Source: an uncultured beta proteobacterium (GTDB taxonomy: Bacteria > Pseudomonadota > Gammaproteobacteria > Burkholderiales > Burkholderiaceae_C). Taken from it: DNA of 18,778 nt. Position numbers and translations under genes: made by a program. Each line of letters opens with the position of its first letter. Within the stretch, counting starts at the first letter, position 1. The stretch lies in the NCBI GenBank assembly GCA_903927495.1, contig CAIYNH010000499.1, forward strand, positions 1 through 18,778, given 5' to 3'. Of this stretch, positions 7,850 to 15,650 are shown one piece after another. The notes under the pieces are model-generated. The model was given only the letters and a program-made list of their open reading frames with translations, was not told the DNA's origin and did no database searches.

Positions 7850-8818
7850 ATGAAAATTTTTCGCGGTTTTCACCATCCTGACATTGCCCCGGCGTGCGCC
7901 CTGACCATTGGCAACTTTGACGGCCTTCACCGTGGCCACCAAGCCATGCTGTCCCTGCTCAAAGGCGAAGCGCAACAGCGCAATGTGCCGAGTTGTGTGC
8001 TGACCTTTGAGCCGCACCCGCGTGACTTTTTTGCCGCCATCACCCACAACCCTGGCTTGGCTCCGGCACGGGTTGGCACGCTGCGCGACAAACTTACCGA
8101 TCTGGCTCAATGTGGTGTAGATCAAACTGTAGTACTGCCGTTTGATGTCCATCTGGCCAATTTGTTGCCGCAGGACTTCATCGACCAGGTTCTATTGAAA
8201 GGACTTGGCGCCAGCTATGTACTGGTAGGCGACGATTTTCGCTTTGGCCAACGGCGCACTGGCGACTACGGCATGCTCGATGTTGCCGGAATGGCCCAAG
8301 GATTTGACGTAGCGCGTATGAACAGTTATGAAGTTCACAAACTACGGGTTTCCAGTTCAGCAGTGCGTGAGGCGCTGTCGCAAGGCCGCATGACCGATGC
8401 CAACCGCCTCTTGGGTCACCCCTACCGCATCTCAGGTCATGTGGTGCATGGCCGCAAACTTGGCCGAAGCCTGGGTTTTAAAACCATTAACCAGCGTTTT
8501 GCGCACTGGAAGCCTGCAGCCAGCGGCATTTTTGCCGTGCTTGTTTATGGTCTGAGCGAGCATCCTCTGCGCGGCGTGGCCAACCTGGGCGTTCGCCCTT
8601 CGGTCGACCCGAGGGATGTCAATGGTGGCCGCGTACTCCTCGAAACCCATTGCCTGGACTGGCCTGATCATCTGGGTGCCGAAGGGGCTTACGGCAAAAT
8701 CGTTCGCGTGGAACTTCTGCACAAACTGCACGATGAACTCAAATACGGCTCCCTGGACGCATTGACAGCTGGCATCCAGCAAGATTGCCAGGATGCCCGT
8801 GCCTACTTTGCCCGATGA
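7850..8818 (+). CDS. ribF: Bifunctional riboflavin kinase / FAD synthetase
   Basis: RibF phosphorylates riboflavin to FMN and then adenylates FMN to FAD in the cytoplasm. The N-terminal FAD-synthetase half has the nucleotidyltransferase motif TIGNFDGLHRGHQAM (about 18-32) and VSSSAVREAL. The C-terminal flavokinase half begins near residue 190 with GHVVHGRKLGRSLGFKTIN, then SGIFAV, GVANLGVRPSVD and VRVELLHKLHDELKYGSLDAL. The usual GFPTAN loop reads GFKTIN, keeping the Thr and Asn; related Burkholderiales proteins also vary there. At 322 residues it is a normal length. It is usually followed directly by ileS, but not here. No ribosome binding site precedes the ATG. Its last 117 bases recur, diverged, just before ileS. 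Confidence 0.95.
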   Translation: MKIFRGFHHPDIAPACALTIGNFDGLHRGHQAMLSLLKGEAQQRNVPSCVLTFEPHPRDFFAAITHNPGLAPARVGTLRDKLTDLAQCGVDQTVVLPFDVHLANLLPQDFIDQVLLKGLGASYVLVGDDFRFGQRRTGDYGMLDVAGMAQGFDVARMNSYEVHKLRVSSSAVREALSQGRMTDANRLLGHPYRISGHVVHGRKLGRSLGFKTINQRFAHWKPAASGIFAVLVYGLSEHPLRGVANLGVRPSVDPRDVNGGRVLLETHCLDWPDHLGAEGAYGKIVRVELLHKLHDELKYGSLDALTAGIQQDCQDARAYFAR

Positions 8819-9223
8819 AGTCAAGCTGAATTGTCGACACGACAAACGGACCTCTAGGCTCCAAGCCCAACCCCTCATTCCATTTCCAAATCATTCATGT
8901 CTAGGCTTCGAGCCATAGCCATTGCTGCAAACAACGACAGGAATGATTTAGAAATTGAATCAGTTCAAATCATGCCGATTTCCTTGAATGCCTGCTGCAT
9001 TCAGGTTTACGACCTATCAGCGCGCCAATTCGAGTTAACCGAAGTTCGCCATCGATGATGCCAACACGCGGCCCAAATCGAACTCGAGCGCGAAGTACTA
9101 CCCAATTTCAGACCAACGAAAATTTCGATGTAGTCTGAACCCTACCCCGGTGTAGTCAATTTCATACACACAAATCAGCCAAGTCTGATAGCGGAGCGGC
9201 CCCAGTCGAGGCACTATCATCCC
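8819..9223. other. Gene-poor stretch after ribF
   Basis: I see no well-supported gene here. It holds one 53-codon open frame on the plus strand (ATG 8897 to TGA 9058) with no ribosome binding site and no recognisable product. There is a nine-base inverted repeat, AAATCATTC (8888-8896) and GAATGATTT (8941-8949). A seven-base direct repeat, TGTAGTC, sits at 9129-9135 and 9151-9157, exactly 22 bases apart, beside a short inverted repeat CTAC-N6-GTAG (9142-9155). The last two could be a regulator site for the genes to the right. Confidence 0.4.
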
Positions 9224-9367
9224 ATGAACTTCAAACTTTTGATGGCTGACGACACGGATGAGATCCGTACCCGATTGCGCAGTTAACTTCAATCCAAGAC
9301 CGGCATCACCGTCATCGATCAGACCCTCACGCATCAACACCCATCAGTTGACTTAAATCCGCCATGA
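9224..9367 (+). pseudogene. Remnant of a response-regulator receiver domain
   Basis: The frame from ATG 9224 reads MNFKLLMADDTDEIRTRLRS, then TAA (9284-9286), then LQSKTGITVIDQTLTHQHPS and VDLNPP, ending at TGA 9365-9367. KLLMADD is the acidic pocket opening of a receiver domain, and EIRTRLRS-x-LQSKTGITV matches the first helix and second strand. DLNPP resembles the segment around the phosphorylated aspartate (often DLNMP). The middle is shortened, and the rest of the domain and any output domain are missing. The final TGA overlaps the ATG of the histidine kinase (ATGA), as in a coupled regulator-kinase operon. My reading is a degraded partner of the kinase; the assignment rests on a short match. 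Confidence 0.55.
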
Positions 9368-12120
9368 AACTGAACCATCTGAAAATTTCCATCCACCTTT
9401 TCATGCTGATTGGACTGATGGCCCTGATGCTGATGGGCATCGGCGCGTTGGGCCTGCAAGGCATCAACAAAGCCAACGATTCATTCAAAACAGCTTATGA
9501 AGACCGGCTACTGCCACTGAACCAGTTGACCGACATCAAAGCCCTGCTGCAAGCCAACCAATTGGCGATCTTGACGGCCACGCTGACACCACAGCCAGAG
9601 GTCATCAAAAAAAACACGACTCAGGTTGAGGCCAATCTCCTGAGCAGCAAAAAAAGCTGGAAAGACTACCTGGCCACTTACCTCACCGAAGAGGAAGCCA
9701 AACTGGCCCAGCTGTTCATCGAGGCCCAGGGCCGGTTTGTCTCCGAAGGAATCCAGCCGGCGCTGGCCGCTTTGCGCTTCACCGATGCCAAAGAAGCGCA
9801 GCGGCTTGTCGCCGAAAGAATTCAAATCTTGTGGACACCCACCGAAGCTATCTTGCAGCAGCTGATTGACTTGCAAATCAAGGTTGCCAAGACGGAATAT
9901 GACGCCTCAGTGGCTAGCTACAAAACCACCCGATTGATTTCAATTGTCTCCATCGTGCTGGGCGTGCTGTTTGCCAGCCTGTTTGGCATGACCCTGGTGC
10001 GGGGTATTTCTGGCGCGCAAGAAAGCCTGGTCGCTGCACGTCAGGCCGAACAGAAGGCCAATAGCGCGCTGGAGCAGCTGATCTATCAAAAATACGTTCT
10101 TGATCAGCATGCCATTGTTTCGACTACCGATATGGAAGGGCGGATTTCCTATGTAAACGACAAGTTTTGCGCCATCAGCGGCTACAACAGTGATGAACTG
10201 ATGGGCCAAGACCACGCACTCTTGAACTCAGGTCTGCACCTCAAAGGGTTCTTTAAGATCATGTATGAAATGCAGGAGCGTGGTGAGGTCTGGCAAGGTG
10301 AAATCTGCAACCGCACCAAGGACGATAGCCTGTACTGGATTCGCTCCACCATTTTGCGATATGGTGATGAACGCGGTTTCCCGAACCAATACATCTCGAT
10401 CAGCAACGACATCACAGAACGCAAGGCCGCCGAGTTGGAGTTGCAGCACTACCGTGAGCACTTGGAAGAACTGGTGCAGCAAAAAACAACAGAATTGGAG
10501 CAGCAAAGAGCGCAATTGCTTGAAAGTGACATACGCTTTACGCTGGCCGTTGAAGGCGCAGATGTGGGTATTTGGGACCTGAACCTGCTCAACCAAGAGC
10601 TATACCACTCGCCGCGTATGGCCAAAATGTTGGGTTACACGCTTGAAGAGTTGCCCAGCGTGCGTGAAGTCTGGGATGCTCTGGCCCACCCGGACGATGT
10701 TTTGCCCTACCGCCGAAAATTACTGGCCCACATGAAAGATGCAAGCATACCTTTTGAAACCATTATTCGGCTTCGCCACAAGAACGGCCAGTGGCGCTGG
10801 ATTTTGAGCCGGGGCCGTGCCACCCGTGACACCAGCGGCCGTGCCATTCGGGTCAGCGGCACCCACAGCGACATCACCGAACGTAAGCTCATCGAAGATG
10901 CCGCCCAGTCCGCGAACCTGGCAAAGTCCGAATTCCTCGCCAATATGAGCCACGAAATCCGCACCCCTATGAACGGCGTGATTGGCATGGTCGACATCCT
11001 GCAGCAAACCTCCATGACTCCCGAGCAGCAGCGCATGCTCAGTACCATTGCCAATTCCTCTCAAACCCTGCTGCATCTCTTGAACGACATTCTGGATTAC
11101 TCGAAGATCGAGGCTGGCAAACTTGAGGTGGAACGTGTTGCCACGCCGCTCAAGGAAGTGGCTGACAGCGTGCTCCAACTCATGCACGGCCCAGCAAGCG
11201 CCAAAAACATTGTCCTGCAACTCTCAATGGCTCCTGAATTGCCAGCGGCAATCTTTGCCGACCCGACTCGCCTGCGCCAGGTACTGCTCAACCTGCTTGG
11301 CAATGCCATCAAGTTCAGCCGGACTGAGCCAGCTCAGAGCGCCAGCGTGGCGCTGAAGCTGGAGTCCGGCTCGCTGCAAGGTGGCCAAACAACGCTGCTG
11401 CTGTGCGTGCGTGACAACGGCATCGGTATGAGCGCCGAGGTGGTCAGCAAGCTCTTTGCGCCTTTTACCCAAGCCGATGCCAGCATCACACGCCAGTTTG
11501 GTGGCACAGGGCTAGGGCTGTCCATCAGCCACCGACTGGTGAAGCTGATGGGTGGCCAGATCACCGTGCAAAGCACCCTGGGCGAGGGCTCCGAATTTAC
11601 CGTGGTGTTGCCTCTGCAAGAAGCCCATATGGCGGCTAAAGCGAGCGAGCACCCTGAGCAGGGTCTGCAACAGCGCGCCAGTGCCCCCAGCATGAATGAG
11701 GCCATAGCCCGTGGACAACTGATCTTGCTGGCCGAAGACAACGAGACCAACCGCGAAGTGATGGGCGAGCAACTGCGCTTGCTGGGCTATTGCGCAGAGA
11801 TGGCCGATGACGGCCTCTTGGCACTGCAAAAATGGCGCAGCGGCAGTTATGCCTTGCTGTTGACCGATTGCCACATGCCACAGATGGATGGTTTTGCCTT
11901 GACGCAGGCGATTCGCACCGAGGAAACACCGGGCACACGCCTGCCCATCATTGCCATCACCGCCAACGCCATGCAAGGCGAAGCACAGCGCTGCCGGCAA
12001 GCCGGCATGGACGATTACTTGAGCAAGCCGCTGCGTTTGAAAGAACTCGCGTCGATGCTGAAAAAGTGGCTACCACTGCCTGATGAGGCACAAGATTTAT
12101 ATCAAAATACTCCTGAATAA
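9364..12120 (+). CDS. Membrane hybrid histidine kinase (PAS-PAS-HisKA-HATPase-REC)
   Basis: This is a 918-residue sensor kinase in the inner membrane. Order: transmembrane helix at about 10-33; a helical, four-helix-bundle-like periplasmic sensor (about 34-188); a second transmembrane helix (about 191-213); PAS one (about 239-354, ending DITERK); a coiled coil (about 355-387); PAS two (about 388-508, again ending DITERK); HisKA with SHEIRTPMNGVIGM and phospho-acceptor H530; HATPase_c with N647 (LLGNAIKFS), DNGIGM and GGTGLGLSIS; then a receiver domain with E791/D792, phospho-acceptor D835 (TDCHMPQMDG) and K888. All catalytic residues are present. No clear HAMP domain or ribosome binding site is seen. 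After the TAA the same frame continues into an Hpt module. The signal sensed is unknown. It lies between ribF and ileS. Confidence 0.93.
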   Translation: MKLNHLKISIHLFMLIGLMALMLMGIGALGLQGINKANDSFKTAYEDRLLPLNQLTDIKALLQANQLAILTATLTPQPEVIKKNTTQVEANLLSSKKSWKDYLATYLTEEEAKLAQLFIEAQGRFVSEGIQPALAALRFTDAKEAQRLVAERIQILWTPTEAILQQLIDLQIKVAKTEYDASVASYKTTRLISIVSIVLGVLFASLFGMTLVRGISGAQESLVAARQAEQKANSALEQLIYQKYVLDQHAIVSTTDMEGRISYVNDKFCAISGYNSDELMGQDHALLNSGLHLKGFFKIMYEMQERGEVWQGEICNRTKDDSLYWIRSTILRYGDERGFPNQYISISNDITERKAAELELQHYREHLEELVQQKTTELEQQRAQLLESDIRFTLAVEGADVGIWDLNLLNQELYHSPRMAKMLGYTLEELPSVREVWDALAHPDDVLPYRRKLLAHMKDASIPFETIIRLRHKNGQWRWILSRGRATRDTSGRAIRVSGTHSDITERKLIEDAAQSANLAKSEFLANMSHEIRTPMNGVIGMVDILQQTSMTPEQQRMLSTIANSSQTLLHLLNDILDYSKIEAGKLEVERVATPLKEVADSVLQLMHGPASAKNIVLQLSMAPELPAAIFADPTRLRQVLLNLLGNAIKFSRTEPAQSASVALKLESGSLQGGQTTLLLCVRDNGIGMSAEVVSKLFAPFTQADASITRQFGGTGLGLSISHRLVKLMGGQITVQSTLGEGSEFTVVLPLQEAHMAAKASEHPEQGLQQRASAPSMNEAIARGQLILLAEDNETNREVMGEQLRLLGYCAEMADDGLLALQKWRSGSYALLLTDCHMPQMDGFALTQAIRTEETPGTRLPIIAITANAMQGEAQRCRQAGMDDYLSKPLRLKELASMLKKWLPLPDEAQDLYQNTPE

Positions 12121-12165
12121 ATAGCACCTAACGCTTTACCGAAAAGCTCTACAGGCTCTTTTGAA
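12097..12165 (+). repeat. Palindromic repeat-like segment in the REC-Hpt linker
   Basis: The AT-rich stretch around the kinase stop codon contains ATCAAAATA, AATAGCACCTAACGCTTT, a short loop, AAAAGCTCTACAGGCTC and TTTTGA. The core GCTTT (12133-12137) / AAAGC (12143-12147) is an inverted repeat. It resembles a dispersed palindromic element that I recall from Comamonadaceae genomes, and it aligns loosely (about 24 of 44 bases by eye) with a segment inside ileS at about 15470-15525. The identification is from memory and moderate at best. Confidence 0.35.
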
Positions 12166-12528
12166 GTATGGAACCGGAATGCATTAAGCGAATTCATCGG
12201 CAACAACCATGACATGCACCGGCGCTTGCTGGAGAAGTTTTTGAACAATACCCGCCAGCAAGTCGCTTGCATTGAAGCGGCCGCGCTGGTCGGGGATGCC
12301 CGCAAAGCGGCCGATCTGGCGCACAAGCTCAAGTCCTCAGCCCGCTCGGTGGGGGCGCTGGCGCTGGCTGAGTTGTGCCAGCAGATTGAAACGGCTGGCT
12401 TTGCTGGTGAACACCCCAGTTGCACTGCCGTGGTCGCGAAACTGGCCCCGACATTCACCTTGGTACAGGCATGTATGGATGCGGATTTGGGGAGAACTGC
12501 TGACATTCAGCAAGATTGCCCAGACTAA
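12121..12528 (+). pseudogene. Hpt phosphotransfer module cut off by a stop codon
   Basis: The frame of the kinase continues past its TAA (12118-12120) for 135 more codons to TAA 12526. About 15 codons of linker are followed by a histidine phosphotransfer domain: FEVWNRNALSEFIGNNHDMH, RRLLEKFLNN, the phospho-acceptor motif LAHKLKSSARSVGA (His codon 12322-12324), then LAELCQQIETAGFAGEHPS. In complete hybrid kinases this domain takes phosphate from the receiver Asp and passes it to a response regulator. A separate start at ATG 12214 would remove the first helix and has no ribosome binding site, so a broken C-terminus of the kinase is more likely than a free Hpt gene. The last ten codons resemble the ribF 3' end. 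Confidence 0.7.
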
Positions 12529-12622
12529 CTTTATATACGCCATATTGGCCTTGGCAGGCCGCCGTTCAGCCTCATAACTTATTGGACAAGGCATCTGAGC
12601 CAATGCACCAGCCAAAGACAGT
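12529..12622. other. Short gap between the Hpt module and the ribF remnant
   Basis: There is no open frame of interest. It contains a small inverted repeat, GGCCT-TGGC-AGGCC (12547-12560), with no T run after it, so I do not call a terminator. No clear promoter for ileS is visible, although one might be expected here or in the following remnant. Confidence 0.4.
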
Positions 12623-12739
12623 AAAATCGCCCGCGTGGAACGTCTCCACCGACTGCACGGCGAACTCAGATCCGATTCCCTTGAAGCTTTGACTGCTGCT
12701 ATCCCATAAGAATGCCAGGATGCCCGTGCCTACTTTGCT
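12623..12739 (+). pseudogene. ribF: Diverged copy of the ribF 3' end upstream of ileS
   Basis: These 117 bases align without gaps to 8696-8812 of ribF, with 23 mismatches counted by hand (about 80% identity). A 26-base block is identical (12713-12738 against 8786-8811). In frame it reads KIARVERLHRLHGELR, SDSLEALTAAIP, TAA (12707-12709), ECQDARAYFA, against KIVRVELLHKLHDELK, YGSLDALTAGIQQDCQDARAYFA in ribF. Many differences are conservative (K/R, D/E, V/A), as if the two copies come from different ribF lineages. It ends 13 bases before the ileS ATG, the place where the ribF end would normally be. It cannot be functional alone. Confidence 0.85.
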
Positions 12740-12752
12740 ACCTTGAGCCACC

Positions 12753-15650
12753 ATGACCACTAAAACCGATTACCGCAGCACACTGAACCTGCCCGACACA
12801 GAATTTCCCATGCGCGGCGACCTGCCCAAGCGCGAACCGGTGTGGGTCAAACAATGGCAAGAGCAAGGCATTTACCAAAAGCTGCGCGCAGCCCGGGTGG
12901 GTCAGCCCAAATTTATTCTGCATGATGGCCCGCCCTACGCCAACGGCCAGATTCACATGGGACACGCCGTAAACAAGATCCTGAAAGACATGATCGTCAA
13001 AGCACGCCAACTCAAAGGGCTGGATGCAGCTTATATCCCCGGTTGGGACTGCCACGGTTTGCCCATCGAGAATGCCATCGAGAAAAAGTTTGGTCGCAAA
13101 CTCGCGCGTGACGACATGCAGGCCAAAAGCCGAGCCTACGCCTCCGAACAAATTGATCTGCAGCGCGAAGACTTCAAGCGCTTGGGGGTCTTGGGCGACT
13201 GGGACCACCCCTACCGGACCATGGATTTCAAGAACGAAGCTGACGAAATTCGCGCTTTCAAACAGGTGATTGAACGAGGTTTTGTGTACCGAGGTTTAAA
13301 GCCGGTTTCTTGGTGTTTCGATTGCGGCTCAAGTCTGGCCGAGTTTGAGATCGAATACGCCGATAAAAAATCGCAAACGCTGGATGTCGGCTTTTTGTGC
13401 CACGAACCTGCCAAACTGGCAAACGCATTTGGACTTGACGCACTCAGCAAAGACGCTTTTGCCGTGATCTGGACCACCACCGCCTGGACAATTCCGGCCA
13501 ATCAGGCGCTCAACGCCCACCCAGAACTCACCTACGCGCTGGTAGATACTGCGCGTGGCCTGCTGGTCTTGGCACAGGAACTGGTTGACAAATGCCTGGA
13601 ACGCTTCGAATTGACCGGCACGGTACTGGCCACCGCCAATGGCAAGGCGCTGGGCGGTATCAACTTCAAACACCCGCTGGCCCATGTGGACGCAGGTTAT
13701 AACCGTCTGAGCCCGGTCTACCTGGCCGAGTATGTGAGTGCCACCGACGGCACCGGCATCGTCCACTCAGCGCCTGCTTACGGGGTCGAAGATTTCAACA
13801 GTTGCGTAGCGCACGGCATGGCCTATGACGACATCTTGAACCCGGTGCAGGGGAACGGAACCTATGCCTCTGACTTTCCCCTGTTCGGCGGGCAACATAT
13901 CTGGAAAGCCTGCCCGGTCATCATCGACACACTGCGTCAGGCCGCGCGCCTGTTTTGCAGCACCGACATCGTTCACAGCTACCCGCACTGCTGGCGTCAC
14001 AAAACACCGGTGATCTATCGCGCCGCCGCCCAGTGGTTCATTCGCATGGATGCCGGCGATGGAATATTTACCAAAGAAAAAGCACCGCAAACGTTACGCC
14101 AGATTGCGTTGGCTGCTATCGAAAATACTTCTTTTTACCCTGAAAATGGCAAGGTTCGCCTGCGCGACATGATTGCCGGACGGCCCGACTGGTGCATCAG
14201 TCGCCAGCGTAGCTGGGGCGTTCCCCTGCCCTTTTTTCTGCACAAAGACAGTGGCGAACTGCACCCGCGCACCATGGAAATTCTGGACATTGCGGCTGAC
14301 ATGGTGGAGGCCGGCGGCATCGAAGCCTGGAGCAAAGCCAGCACTGACGCTATTTTGGGTGCCGTGGATGCTGAGCACTACACCAAGAGCAGCGACATTC
14401 TGGAAGTCTGGTTCGACTCTGGCACCACCCACACCACCGTGCTCAAAGGTTCGCATCCGGGCTGTGGCCACGCAGATGGCCCAGAAACCGATTTGTACCT
14501 GGAAGGCCATGACCAGCACCGGGGCTGGTTCCATTCCAGCCTGCTGACCGCCTGCGCCATGTATGGTCGCGCACCCTACAAAGGCATTCTCACACACGGC
14601 TTCACAGTCGATAGCAAGGGCCACAAGATGAGCAAAAGCGCCGACAACGGCGTTGATCCGCAAGAAACTTCGAAAAAACTCGGTGCAGAAATCATCCGCC
14701 TCTGGGTCGCCGCCAGCGACTACTCGGGCGACATCGCCGGAGACGACAAAATTCTGGCCCGAGTGGTGGACACCTACCGACGCATCCGTAACACGCTGAA
14801 ATTCCTGCTGGCCAACGTCAGCGATTTTGACCCCAGCGTAGACACGGTTGCCACCGAACAATTGCTGGAAATTGACCGCTATGCCCTGGCTCGTGCAGCC
14901 GCGTTGCAAGCCGACATCCTGGCACATTTCGAGGTCTATGAATTCCACCCCGTGGTGGCCAAGCTGCAAATTTATTGCAGCGAAGATTTAGGCTCGTTCT
15001 ACCTTGACATCCTGAAAGACCGCCTGTACACGACTGCGCCCAAATCGCTGGCCAGACGCAGCGCCCAGACGGCACTGTGGCAAATCACCCAGGCCATGCT
15101 ACGCTGGATGGCACCCTTCCTGAGCTTCACTGCAGAAGAAGCCTGGGCAGTGCTCGGTCAAGCGGGTAAAACGCCACCAGCCACGCGAGAATCCATCTTC
15201 ATGGACACCTATGTGACGTTTCCAGCACGCCATGGCCCCGATGCGCCGTCCGCCACTTCGGCAAGCTCAGACAAAACGGATGCTTTGCTAACCAAATGGA
15301 GCCGCATCCGTGACATTCGCAATCTGGTAAACAAAGAGATTGAAGTGTTGCGCGCCGATGGCAAAGTCGGCTCTTCACTGCAAGCCAGCGTGGCACTCAC
15401 CGTGCCAGCCGAAGACTACGCTTTACTGTCAAGTTTGGGCCCTGACCTGAAATTTGTGTTCATCACATCCGCTATTGACTTAGTAGCTGGTAACGCACTG
15501 TTCATAAGCGTTAGCGCCTCAAATGGTATGAAATGCGAACGCTGCTGGCATTACTCGGACGACATCGGTACGAACCCAGATCACCCCACCCTGTGCCCAC
15601 GTTGCGCCAGCAATCTGTACAGCACAGGTGAAACCCGGGCCTTTGCCTGA
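12753..15650 (+). CDS. ileS: Isoleucyl-tRNA synthetase
   Basis: IleRS charges tRNA-Ile with isoleucine and edits mischarged valine in the cytoplasm. At 965 residues it is normal for a bacterial IleRS. The class I signatures are HMGH at 68-71 ([12 protein letters not shown]) and KMSKS at 625-629. The CP1 editing domain contains [14 protein letters not shown] and the [13 protein letters not shown] block. [10 protein letters not shown] and the anticodon-binding domain ([11 protein letters not shown] through [16 protein letters not shown]) follow the family. The C-terminal zinc site is C928-x2-C931 ... C948-x2-C951 (KCERCWH, CPRC). The ATG follows TTGAGCCACC; no strong ribosome binding site is seen. 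Its stop overlaps the lspA start by one base (TGATG). The residues around 906-925 are encoded by a segment that resembles a palindromic repeat. Confidence 0.97.
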   Translation: MTTKTDYRSTLNLPDTEFPMRGDLPKREPVWVKQWQEQGIYQKLRAARVGQPKFILHDGPPYANGQIHMGHAVNKILKDMIVKARQLKGLDAAYIPGWDCHGLPIENAIEKKFGRKLARDDMQAKSRAYASEQIDLQREDFKRLGVLGDWDHPYRTMDFKNEADEIRAFKQVIERGFVYRGLKPVSWCFDCGSSLAEFEIEYADKKSQTLDVGFLCHEPAKLANAFGLDALSKDAFAVIWTTTAWTIPANQALNAHPELTYALVDTARGLLVLAQELVDKCLERFELTGTVLATANGKALGGINFKHPLAHVDAGYNRLSPVYLAEYVSATDGTGIVHSAPAYGVEDFNSCVAHGMAYDDILNPVQGNGTYASDFPLFGGQHIWKACPVIIDTLRQAARLFCSTDIVHSYPHCWRHKTPVIYRAAAQWFIRMDAGDGIFTKEKAPQTLRQIALAAIENTSFYPENGKVRLRDMIAGRPDWCISRQRSWGVPLPFFLHKDSGELHPRTMEILDIAADMVEAGGIEAWSKASTDAILGAVDAEHYTKSSDILEVWFDSGTTHTTVLKGSHPGCGHADGPETDLYLEGHDQHRGWFHSSLLTACAMYGRAPYKGILTHGFTVDSKGHKMSKSADNGVDPQETSKKLGAEIIRLWVAASDYSGDIAGDDKILARVVDTYRRIRNTLKFLLANVSDFDPSVDTVATEQLLEIDRYALARAAALQADILAHFEVYEFHPVVAKLQIYCSEDLGSFYLDILKDRLYTTAPKSLARRSAQTALWQITQAMLRWMAPFLSFTAEEAWAVLGQAGKTPPATRESIFMDTYVTFPARHGPDAPSATSASSDKTDALLTKWSRIRDIRNLVNKEIEVLRADGKVGSSLQASVALTVPAEDYALLSSLGPDLKFVFITSAIDLVAGNALFISVSASNGMKCERCWHYSDDIGTNPDHPTLCPRCASNLYSTGETRAFA
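15470..15525 (+). repeat. Palindromic repeat-like segment inside ileS
   Basis: Within the 3' part of ileS lies GCTATTGACTTAGTAGCTGG, then TAACGC (15491-15496), an eleven-base middle, GCGTTA (15508-15513), then GCCTCAAATGG. TAACGC/GCGTTA is a perfect inverted repeat. The layout resembles the segment in the kinase-Hpt linker. It encodes residues between FITS and KCERCWH, a stretch whose length is normal for IleRS, so this may be chance similarity rather than an insertion. Confidence 0.25.

Noticed and set aside
12118..12120. Programmed readthrough or selenocysteine at the kinase stop
   Set aside because: The codon is TAA, not TGA, and I see no recoding signal nearby. A nonsense change or repeat insertion is simpler.
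12547..12560. GGCCT-TGGC-AGGCC as a terminator
   Set aside because: The stem has only five pairs and no T run follows on either strand.
8813..12622. Insert as an insertion sequence, integron, prophage or genomic island with its own integrase
   Set aside because: No transposase, integrase, terminal inverted repeats or tRNA target is seen; the only flanking repeats are the ribF 3' ends.
14094..14969. 291-codon minus-strand frame inside ileS
   Set aside because: It lies wholly within a clear essential gene on the other strand, and the translation resembles no known protein. The other long frames opposite rnr and the kinase were rejected for the same reason.
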